NCBI GenBank assembly: GCA_036971615.1
Contig: JAYKKR010000001.1
Coordinates: 248,001-312,000 of the forward strand
DNA length: 64,000 nt
Direction: 5' to 3'
Origin: Amyloporia xantha
Taxonomy: Eukaryota > Basidiomycota > Agaricomycetes > Polyporales > Adustoporiaceae
Below, piece by piece: positions 46,970 through 56,955 of the stretch. A program made the translations under genes and the position numbers. The first letter of the stretch is position 1. Every line of letters starts with the position of its first letter. The notes below the pieces were generated by a model. The model saw nothing but the letters and a program-made list of their open reading frames with translations. It was not told where the DNA came from and ran no database searches.

Positions 46970-47069
46970 GTTAGAGCGATAGTCGGAGAGAATGTGTCGG
47001 ATACTATACTGAGCTCGCGAAAGTTGAAGTATGTATGTATTTACACACAGGAGACCACAATTGCGATGA

Positions 47070-48869
47070 ATGGTGAGTCGATCGAGCAAGCCAGGAGACG
47101 GTCTCGATCGGCCTATTTGCGTTTGTTGTCCAAAGGCTTTGACGCCCATCTTACTCGTCGAAACTCCAAACCTTGATGTTCTACTGTAAAGCGGTTCCTT
47201 TAATGCCCCTTATATACCCATGCAGTAATCACCGGTATGGCAGTGTGAATAAGTTTCTCTGCAATAGAGCATCGCTATATCGGTCGACTGTCGCCAAAGA
47301 ACTCGGATTCGATGATGACTAGTCTCAGATCGACGAATATGGCATCTCTTATTCTTGTCAGCTGCCTCGTTTCTTTCGCTTTGTCCTGAGACCACTTGTA
47401 TTCGTTGCCAGGTCGACGCGAAAAGACCAGCTTTGACCCGTGGGCCAGACAGGCCACTGTGGCCCCAGGACGTATATATAGGGTATCCCAAGACGATGCA
47501 GTTCCCCAGAACTCCCAGCTCACTTACGCCACAGCCGCCACACTTGTTGCGGTTTACTGCATTTCTCTTACTCGCGCACTACGGCGAACGCATTCACCGT
47601 CGTTAATCGATACAACTTTACCGTGAGTCGTCCCTAGGATTTCGTACACAATACTTGGTATCCTGATTGTCTCTAGTAGAAAGCATTGTCGTAGGCAGCA
47701 CAGCCGCAGACCCTGTCAACACCCAGGTTAACCGCCTGCTTCCTGCCTCTGGCGAGCCGACATGTGCATCCGCATCCACCAGCCTTCGCGGCTACGCGAT
47801 GATCAAAATAACCTCATACATACACACCACCAACTGAATCCACGAAATGGACTCCCAGCCCTCCTGTACCTCGGCGTACCACACCGCTAGCCCCTCCAAT
47901 ATGGGCCAAGGCTGTATGGCTATTCCACGCAGAACTAGGAAAGCCCGACGTTACTGCCTCACCCGGGCTGCTGGAGGACTTCTACGAGGAATGTAGTCAT
48001 GAATTGGGTAGAGAATCAATCTTACTCAGGACGAGTGATTATCTCTACCTGCACCTTTGTAAATGTGCCATACACATTTCGGCGAATAATACGTTTGAAT
48101 TACAATTCATGTCTTGCTATCAGGGAATGGCTTCCGAGTAGTTGATCCAAAATTGGTGAGGCTCTTTTGAATGTCCTGCTGCCTGTCTTCACCGACCACT
48201 GGTAGCTTTCTGCTGTTGAACTCACTGTTTTAGGGAACACCGACGTGACCTTGGTGTACAGCGTTGAACCAGTAGGTCTCTCCAGGTGCAATCTGCACTC
48301 TTCACAGAAGTGTTAAGGTCTCGAGTGGGCTAGTCGTTCTTCATCGCTGGACGGGTATTATCCTAGTGCTCCTCTGCCGCTGTTCTTTACGCACCAGCGT
48401 ATGCGGTGAGAGGTATATGTGTCTAGTTAGTCGGACAGAACAGCTCTCAAGGCTTGCAGGTCCATGTCTTTCTGCTGATTTACGCCTCTACTCAGACCCA
48501 TAGACGATTGTTATGCCACTCGAGCGGTCTCGTCTCGATCCGATGTCCCTCGGGGCAATAGTCATCTAGTCATCTCCGCTCATCTAATCGCAAGGGTCGC
48601 AAGAACCGTCACTTGGCCGGATCAGTCATATACATCTACGCACCCAGTTGCGGAAAGGGTCTCGCTACCGACAAGTACGGATCTTCCGCCCAACATCGCA
48701 GATAGTCTACGAATCTTCGCATTACGGGAAGTACTATCATAACGTAGCAAAGCAAAACTCAACCCAGAATCTCTCGTGACACATCGTTCTGGTCGTCAGA
48801 ACGTCGTCAGATCATATCCATGCACCGCTAGCAGCATGCTAGTGGATTTTTGTCACCCACCTACCCGTC
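47070..48869. other. Spacer between opposed duplication units
   Basis: The 1.8 kb between the end of the tandem array and the inverted unit C. It holds a possible P450-like fragment at 47495-47623 with a TATATATAGG box before it. Otherwise I see no gene and no match to the units. It may contain the breakpoint that created the inversion. Confidence 0.4.
47495..47623 (+). pseudogene. Possible cytochrome P450 N-terminal fragment
   Basis: The frame reads SQLTYATAATLVAVYCIS then RALRRTHSP, like the membrane anchor and basic hinge at the N terminus of many mushroom P450s, and ends at a donor GTGAGT. No ATG is in frame; the nearest ATG (47496) is in another frame. No later P450 motif (ExxR, haem Cys) is present downstream. 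Based on general resemblance only. Confidence 0.25.
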
Positions 48870-50738
48870 CTACTGAACCCTCTTACCATTCACCGAGGAG
48901 GCCTCGACCCACTCCCCGCCCCTGTCCCTCTTCCGCACCGTGAAGCACGCGATGCCCAGGTAATTTGTGATGTCCCTGATGACCAGCGTGCAGAAGCGCG
49001 CATACGAGAGGAACGCGACCGCCAGCGTCAGGTAGACGAACAGCGCCGTATTCCGGAATGACGACTGGATCAGCGGCGGTCTGTCAGCACACAGGATCAG
49101 CAAGAAAAAAAAGTCAGTCCCAAAGTCAAGCGAGAGAAGAGGAAAGACGGCCGTACCGGTCCATCAACAACGGCAGATTCGCATCCACCGCGCCGACGAT
49201 GCTCCACACCCACATCGAGTCCCACCAAGGGAACGGCTGCTTTGTGACATGTGCTAGGATCATGCGCGACACCTGGTGCGCGAATTGCAGACCCCACGCG
49301 CACAGGAACGGCATGAACAGCGGCGATTGCAGGATTGTCGGCTCACGGAACGACGGGGCGCTGAGCCATGCGAGCTCGAGCGCGACGGAGATCGGGAACG
49401 GGAGTAAGAGGACGAGCGGAACGAAGGGGTTCTGGTGGCTCGCGATTCGCGAGTTGAAGACGTTGAAATAGCTGGGGATCGTTAATTAGGCTATGCTGCC
49501 TTTCGTGACACGACAAATGCTCGTACCTGGCAAGAATATTGAATGCTAGAGCGAACGCGCCAAAGACCATGAATGCTTCATTCAGCCCGATGTTTGGGAC
49601 TTTCTGCGAGATAGCAGGGACCATCTCCAGCCCGGTGAATGTCAGGAAGGGGGTATCCCAGAAGGATGGTCCTGCAAATCAAAAACCACAGTTAGCAGTG
49701 CATTGGCACGAAAAAGGGTGAAATGTTTTACCAAAAATACCGGAGATGGTGTAGATTACAACGATCATCAGGATGCCCTCGACGGGCCCAGAGAAATACC
49801 CCAAGAATAGCTGGCCTGTATATGCACCATTGACGTCAGTATAGTCCGTTTCATGTGCACTCTTGAAGGACGACTTCACACCAGTGTGATACTCCTCCCA
49901 TGTTGAGAGGTAGAAGTTAGCCAGTGTCGCAACTTGGGAGGCAACAGTCCACCATGATCGCCCCAGATTCAGCGCTCGCGCTGCCAGGATCACTTCAAGC
50001 TGGAGATGATATCAGGGTGGACCCGAAGAGAGATCAAGCAGGGGCTGACCGTTGTGTTTAGTGCGTCACAACCTGCCTCAACTGTCAGCCGAAGTAAAAT
50101 GAGCGATGAGCACTATTCGTCGCACCATGATCAAACATCTCCCCCAGAGGCCCTGCCATACCAGTCCTTCTCGCCTGTTTCCTATCCAATCGTCCAATCA
50201 ATTGATGAATAGCATGACTTACTGGCTCACTTACCCATCGATCGCGTCAAACGTCTGATACAAGAACAGACCTAGTGCCCATCTACAATTTATCGACATC
50301 AGTTCGTGCCGACGCTCCTAGACAACACATGAGATAAAAAGTGCAGTACTCGCGTTAGATATATCCACTGGGGAGGCCCCGCTCCGTCCTTATCCGTCAG
50401 GTATGCAGGATCGTAGTACAGAAGTGTTGCAAAGTTCAGGAGGACCATGCATAGTCCCGAAAGAGTAATCTTCAAGACAGGTTCAGCCTCAGCAAATTCG
50501 CGGACAGACAGGATGATTGCGTACTGTGTTTGGCGCGACCCATGCTGGCCACAGTGTCACGAACCAGTTCCAAAATGGCTGTAGAATGTATCTTGAGGTG
50601 AGTGACCTAGACAAAGATAGCTTATGCTCAGTGACCAGCGAACGCAGACCCACACCAAAAAAGTACGGCTCACTTATCGACGCCTTTGTACGCGTATTTT
50701 CGCAAGTTTTCGAGCGCATGAGGAGATATGTAGCCCAT
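48870..50738 (-). CDS. EPT1: Ethanolamine/choline phosphotransferase (EPT1/CPT1 type), intact
   Basis: Catalyses the last Kennedy-pathway step: CDP-ethanolamine or CDP-choline plus diacylglycerol gives phosphatidylethanolamine or phosphatidylcholine in ER/Golgi membranes. Eleven exons (first 50738-50674, last 49080-48870) join in frame to 420 residues. The start MGYISPHALENLRKYAYKG is typical of the family. The CDP-alcohol phosphotransferase signature is complete: D103-G104, A107-R108, G117, D121, D125 within DGKQARR...FDHGCDA. Many hydrophobic helices follow (GPVEGILMIVVIYTISG, WVWSIVGAVDANLPLLM, ITNYLGIACF). Introns are 50-80 bp; the third is GC-AG. The divergent neighbour is DUF6533 copy C. 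This is the only intact one of at least four copies in the window, so probably the working gene. Choline versus ethanolamine preference cannot be read from sequence. Confidence 0.93.
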
Positions 50739-52125
50739 CGTTGTACAAGCTGAGCAAAGTGTAGAATATGTACAGAATGTAAGAAAACGAAAAACACCTT
50801 AGCTTGCACGAAGCGACATCCGTCGTCTTCGTAGCGGGCGGAAACGTCGACCTCGAGAATCTTCGCGTGCCCCCGTCGCGCTACGTCACACGCACGTGCG
50901 TCGTAGAAAGACAACGGACTGGAAATCAAGTCAATGTCATAGTCGAACATAACTCCTCTCTACGCATCCGCTGCGCTAGCTGGATAAGTACTGCCATGCC
51001 CCCGCAGGCCTTACAGAGCCTCCGACACGTCGCTCGTATGCGCTCCCCAACAATGGTCTCTGAATCGACAATATTAATGGCATCCTCACGAGTGGACAGC
51101 ACATTCCAAGCAACCGAGGCTGCGACCTCATGGTCGGTCTGAGTACCGCAGCAGTTCAACAGTTTGCGTCGCAATTTTCGGGTGGTAAACATCTCACTGG
51201 CATCCCACTGGCACGGGGTTCTTGCTCTTCAAACTCCTCTGGGCCTGAAGGATGGGATGCATCGAGATGGTAGCAGGATGACCATCGCACGAGTCGCAAC
51301 TTTGGAAACTTTGCCTCGCCTCGCCTCTGCGATGCGTCGACATAGACCAGACGTCGTGAAAGCCTTTTTGATTCCTGATAAGCCTGTCAGGTCTCCCTGT
51401 GCAAGTGCCGGACTGTCTTGTCGTCCAGCTCGCCTAAGCGGGGACAGATGAAGTATCTTATCATAATATCATTGCACACTGGCTCTCGGACGTCTTTTAT
51501 TCTCAATTTACTGCCCGTCTCTCGATAAAGGCCATCGTACATATCCTGTCCCATTTCGAGCCGACACGACGCAGTATGCACTGATAATCATTGTTCACAT
51601 AGAGGCAGTATAGTCCGCAGCGCGCAAGCTGCATGGAACAAAACATATTTCCTGTCTGAGGCCGCCTCGCGCCCGATGGCGTCTGCTGACAAACGCGAAT
51701 GAGACAGTAGTTCGAGAAACGAACAGATGTATGCGCACTCCGTCGAGTTCAAGGTAAGTTCCGGGTTTTAGACAACGTTTCGTCTACGACCTGCGTTCTC
51801 ATGTTTCACGCGTGAGTGCTCGATCTCGGCGTACCTATTTGAACTCTCAAGTCAGATGGCATCGGAGTGCGGCGTCGTTGAAACTACTTACGTTTCAATC
51901 TAGAGGGCGAAAACGAATCGAATGTTGATTCTTCCGATTGGTCAGGATGCGCTGTTCTCGCAGATATCTTCGCCACACCGATGACAGCGCGGATCATGCG
52001 CTGGGAAGCCTACCTATGTACGTGTCCCGTACCATCTCCCGGATGGGACAATGGGACATCATAGATCTATCCACTGTTGTGCAACCTCTGCAATGCCACA
52101 CGCGCTCATTCTGCACATTGAAGGG

Positions 52126-52180
52126 AATATATAAAGAGCCCACTTGCATCAAGCGGATCTCGCACCACTCTCCGACCAGC
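52126..52180 (+). promoter_or_regulatory. Core promoter of DUF6533 copy C
   Basis: TATATAAAG at 52128-52136, then CCCACTTGCATCAAGCGGAT and CTCGCACCACTCTCCGACC, about 70 bp before the ATG at 52203. The block is nearly the same in A and B, while the rest of the spacers diverged more. Confidence 0.75.
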
Positions 52181-52202
52181 GTCGACTTTTGTCTTCTACG
52201 TT

Positions 52203-54028
52203 ATGTCCGATGCTACCGGAGGATTGCAAGAAGCAGAGGTTGTCGATGCTCTTAGGCAGAGGTGAGTCCGGACGTTCAGCTATTTCTGTATGCATAAAAT
52301 TTATATCGTGACAAGAACGGTACCAGATTACTGCGTAACAGCGATGGCTGGTGAACCTCCCATATAGTTGCAATTCCGTTGCAAACGACTCATACAGCTT
52401 TATCTTTTCACAGTGCTGATCATATACGACTGGACATTGATCATGTGGGATGAGATACAGCTTATCTGGGGTCGCAAATCAACTGCTTCTGTCTTGCTGT
52501 TGTTGAATCGACTGCTCTTGGTTGTGTTCGCTATTGTCCAGATATTCGGAGTTTTGTTCGACAGCAGCTTAGTGGTAAGAGGCTCGTCGCAATTCACGCT
52601 GCTGGCTCATGTCCTCATTCCTTAATCTACAGAGGTCAAGTCCTATTCATTGCTGCTGTCACAAACATCTCATATTGCAGTGATAGGCTATCTGGCTGTG
52701 GAGCCCTCGGTCACACCGATGCCGCCATCACCGTGTCGAATATGTGCATATCTGCTGGTGAGGATCGTAGACAGTTCAATGTACTCTGCTCATGATCCCG
52801 AGAAAGTGGTCGCAGCCCTTCGTGTGCACGCCGTCAGTGGAGGAAAGCGGTGGCTGGTAGTCCCTACTCTAGCATTGGGGATGGTACCTGTGGGCACAAA
52901 TTTGGTGCACATCTTTCCCAGTATCGCGAGATGTCACAGATCCACTGAATGATCCCCTTAACAGTTCTTATATACACGAGAAAATCTCCATCCCATTTCC
53001 CTCACTCTTCGTGGCAACCATCGACTGAATTTGTGCCTCACGCAATTCAATATGACCGATGCGACTTACAACGCGTAATTACTTGGGAATCAAACTGATT
53101 GCTTGTTGATGACTAACACTGCAGTATTACATTTTATAGAGGTGATATTGACACTCGCACTGATCTTTGGCTTCTGTGCTAATACCAACTGTACCGCAGC
53201 GTTGTTCGCCACCCGCGGAGCTATACTAGCATCAGATATACTAGTCGTTGTTGCGACTTGGTGGTACTTATCACGCTTGGTACTGTCCATTTCACAAGGG
53301 TCCCACGTGAAGCCGAAACTCGCCACAGTGATGGTTCAAGATGGTGAAATAATACAAATATTCTTCGTGTTCGGAGCTGACTTCGGTTTCTCCCTTCACC
53401 TCACAGGCACTCTTTTATTTGTGTAGGGATGATGGTGAATGGCATTTTGCACACGTTAGCTGATGCTTCAAGGCTGTACAGGGCTCTCACGATACTCAAC
53501 ATCGCGGACATTGTTGCTATTGTTGTTACTGGGGTAGGCTGATCTGCTCAAATTCATTGTGTGAAGAATGCTCATGACATGACTGGATGCAGACCTTAAT
53601 AAACCTTGGGTCTCTTATATCTCCGTCCGTTCATTATTATATCAATTCTACCTATCTAACCTGAACTTGTCAGAATTTCATCCGTCCTCACCTCTCATTT
53701 TCTGTTACACGTCCGGAAAGCCGCCGACTCTGCGGTGAACGTAGGTTTCCACTCTGATACACCCTCTTTCATTCGTTCAGGCGATGTAGGCCCGACGCAC
53801 TCATGGATGTCCAGCATCGAGTTTGCCCCTGAAGTTGCGTCTTTGTTAGAGGGTGATCACGTCTCAGCATCGGATGCCGCAGATGGTGAAGATGCGCCTG
53901 TGGGTACAGACGGGGAGGATGACGAAGTCCAGGGAGACGAGGAAGACGGTGTCGAACTCGAAATCCTGGCTGCAACACATGTGCTCCACATGGCAGATTC
54001 GGTGAATGTAGCTGCAGTGGAGGCCTGA
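52203..54028 (+). CDS. DUF6533 membrane protein, copy C
   Basis: Start MSDATGGLQEAEVVDALRQR, a donor, then RTVPDYCVTAMAV joined to LIIYDWTLIMWDEIQLIWG, the DUF6533 signature, and SVLLLLNRLLLVVFAIVQIF as the next helix. Then MCISA spliced to ALRVHAVSGGKRW and LALGMVPVGTN, a segment with NCTAALFATRGAILASDILV, ALTILNIADIVAIVV, and the last exon ISSVLTSHFLLHVRKAADS with an acidic tail (DAADGEDAPVGTDGEDD). This order and the helix pattern fit DUF6533. Two doubts: the exon after FDSSLV does not close in frame, and a TGA stands where copies A and B read the W of IDWIC (near 53027), if that part is exonic. Function unknown. Confidence 0.75.
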
Positions 54029-54235
54029 AGGAACTGAGCACGGCAGAGCCTTATTTCTTGGTAATCATCACGCTTCTGTCCTGATCCATTCCCTAACTGA
54101 ACGATCTATCTAGGTATTTATTATCTTGTGTGTTTGTGGATTTCTTGTTCAAGCCTCTCGAACTGTACTCCTGGAGAGAAATATTTATGCTACATGTTGA
54201 TCTGATTCTGTCTTGCGCTCTTCGTTCGCCTTCTT

Positions 54236-54740
54236 TTTTAGCCTCTCCGGAGTCTCCGCACCATCGCCTACATGAGGCCTTGTCTTAGAGCTTGGTATAT
54301 GTTCCTCGCATAAGCTGTGGTTCTACTGTTACGTCTGGCCGAGTTCTTGAGCTTGTACTCGATATCGTCATTCAGGCAAGCTGAACTTTTCCGTAGCCCT
54401 CCCATTGAATCTCTACACCATCATGCTATAATTACCTCTGGAGTTCCGCACAACGTATTTTGTGCTGTGAGTAGTGCCCGTGTAAGCAGGGATCTGCCGC
54501 TTACGGAACAACTGTCAATGGCAAGTTACAACGCCCACGCCTCCTGCATACGTATCGTCGCCACCAAACTCCAGGTGACGTCATCAACATGGCTCTTTCT
54601 GACGTCGCGATCGCTTCCTGTGCTTGTATAAGAGCAGAGCGTAATTCAACTACATTTCTTCACTTTTTCAACGCAACTACTGTGCTCCATTTTCACGCAC
54701 TATCTATCGTTCTCCAATTCAACAAATATCACAACAATAA
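54236..54740. other. Intergenic stretch
   Basis: Right of the duplication edge. It includes the promoter of the next gene, with a possible TATA-like TTGTATAAGAG near 54625. No gene or repeat seen. Confidence 0.4.
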
Positions 54741-55221
54741 TGTCGTCCGGAGCCATGCAATCTAACGTTGGTAACCCTCAAGTCTACAACGACGGCGACC
54801 AGAGGTATGGCATCGTGCTATGGATCCTCCAGCGAATGACCTGACGCGTTCGTCTCAGGCCTCACGGCGAGGAAGCCCCAGCACCCTTCGAGGCTGGTCA
54901 GAAGAACGCACACGACATCCATGACCCACAGTGAGTCTCGCCAAATGCACACGTCACTCATCGATGCCTGACAGTACGTCTCCCAGAGATGCACAGACAC
55001 TGAACAACCGACGGTTGCGGGAAGAGAAGCAGGAGCGCGAGGCCGACCGTGAGGCTGAGTCCAAGACCGTTACGAACCCGCTCGACCCTGCGGAAAGGCA
55101 AGGCCATAAACCATCAAGAGGTGCACAGGTGGATGCAGAGCTGCAAAGGGAGGACGAGGAGATGCTGCAGAAGAAGGTGCAGCAGAAAGGATCTTTCGGC
55201 CCAACCAAGGGCCTGTCGTAA
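54741..55221 (+). CDS. Small hydrophilic protein, three exons
   Basis: Start MSSGAMQSNVGNPQ. The first exon ends near 54805 at GTATGG. Exon 2 (RPHGEEAPAPFEAGQKNAHD) ends near 54930 at GTGAGT. Exon 3 starts near 54975 and runs to TAA at 55221 through a charged helix (NNRRLREEKQEREADREAES) and ends KKVQQKGSFGPTKGLS. About 120 residues, no signal peptide or membrane segment, very rich in E, R, K, Q and D, so probably disordered or helical and cytosolic. I recognise no named family, though small proteins of this style are common in basidiomycetes. Exon ends are given to within a base or two. Confidence 0.7.
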
Positions 55222-56955
55222 ACTCGGTATGACTGCGCGCGGCGCGTTTCAGGGTTCGTGATGTGCAATAAGCCTACAGCATTGTATCAATAGTATCATT
55301 TGGGCAGGAGCACTAGAGATGCGTGTGTATACTGAGCTATCAGCGTGCATATCTCAGTGCTGCATTCAGAGTGCAGACTTAATGACGACACAAGTCCCGA
55401 GGGATCGTTTGACACAATGAAAGCCTGAACTTTGCGGCGAAATAACTTCCATGCTTGAGTCTGTGTTGGTTTGTTGCACGGTTGAACACCAACAGCATGC
55501 AGTCGAGAGGCAGGGATGACAGTCGCGAAGTTCCGTACTGTTGCGCACAGTCTACATTCTGCATGACACTCCCGTCTCTGTGCAAGATTGTGTCGACGAA
55601 AGACCGGTCAGCTGAGGTTATGAATCCCAAATTCTAGCTTTGATATCAAGTTTCGATGCGTGATTTCGGCTCCGAGTTCTCGTCAGATCATGGCATGCAT
55701 ATATCCCCCGTACATGTCATGGACATGCGAAGGACAAGTGTCATCGGACCCGAGCTTTGAGTGCTATTATCAACTTCGAGAAACGGTAACTTTCTCATTT
55801 GGTCGTTCATATGAATGTCCGACAGTGGGTTTTTATTTCAAAAACTCTCTGCACTTTTGAGTCCTTGATATCTTTCGCTTCTTTTACGATGATATCCACT
55901 TGGCCGCTGATGGATATTTCCAGACCCCGTGCAAAAGTGTGCATTCAAGAATAGCACAGCGCGCCTCGAGTATGAAATTACATGAGACTTCTCACCGCGT
56001 TATATGTCTGTCAAGTCGCCTAGCTGAACACTTGCACCGGTACCAGCATCGATATTACTGTGCTCATCGAGGAACAGCGTCATATGGAAGAGTTAGCACT
56101 ACAGTTTCTTACTGCGGCCCCTATGAATCCTTGACTCCTGTAAGTAGTCTTGATCGCTACAGCCGACGGGCGCTCACTTCCAAAATTAGACATCATAAAA
56201 GCGCCCATAATCAACAGTTGATCGTTGCGTTCTACTATACCTCGTCATCATCGGCCACTAATCATGCATCGACTGTAACTCTACTTCGTTCTCTTCGTGG
56301 TGTATTCAGCCAAGTCTTGTGTCTCAAGAAACACAGTACACTGGCAGCGACGCCTTATCTGAGACCTTGGTGTCGGTACTCAGCATTGTAGCCCCGCATT
56401 GAAGGCGGGCAGTGCGGGGCACGCCCACCCGAACCGATTCCATGCTGATTCAACTAAGTACTGCGACGAACTGGCCGCGGTATATAATTTGCAATGTGTT
56501 TTCACGACAACGAGTTCGTCAGCTGGAAAGTCCCCCATTCCGAGTCGGCCTAGTACTCTTGTGTCACTGTCAATAGCTGTCGCGGCCCTGTCATGGGAAT
56601 TGACAATCCCCTCCACCCTCCATGTCTCGGTCTGCGATCGGATCTAGTAAATGTCTACGGGGACGTTGCAATTTGAGTTGGTGGACGTTTCTATTCCGAA
56701 CGTCGTGGCCAAGGAACCGCGCACAATTCGGGACATCCGCAGCCCCTGAGACACGCTCAAGGAGAGTTCCGCCCGTGTCCCGGCGCTGTACCCCAGCTTT
56801 TCTAGTCGGCATCAAACTATGACCCAGGTCATGCGGCGGGGCAGCACCCAATCTGCGCACTTTCTTGGCGCCCCTGCTGGTGCTAGCTGCATGGGTATAA
56901 TAAGGCTTGTCGGCGGGGCTCGCGGAGATCATCCTGTTCTTAGTCGTTAGTACCA
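55222..56955. other. Stretch without a supportable gene; promoter of DUF6534 copy 1
   Basis: Short frames only (the longest, 55900-56391, has no domain). The last 350 bases match the region before DUF6534 copy 2, for example CATCCGCAGCCCCTGAGACA (about 56735) against CATCCCGCAGCCCCTAAGGC. A TATAATAA box stands near 56896, 60 bp before the ATG. Confidence 0.45.

Larger units (their letters stand above)
48990..54235 (-). repeat. Segmental duplication unit C (inverted)
   Basis: The same divergent pair as units A and B but in opposite orientation: EPT1 (minus) left, DUF6533 (plus) right. Homology with A and B runs from the FCTL codons of EPT1 to the flank after DUF6533 with CTCGAACTGTACTCCTGGAG (about 54157). 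The EPT1 gene continues beyond the point where A and B stop, so this unit is probably the source. Confidence 0.8.

Noticed and set aside
52600..52952. Frame read straight through as a separate protein (100 codons) in DUF6533 copy C
   Set aside because: Splicing MCISA to ALRVHAVSGG gives the family order, so this frame mixes exon and intron of one gene.
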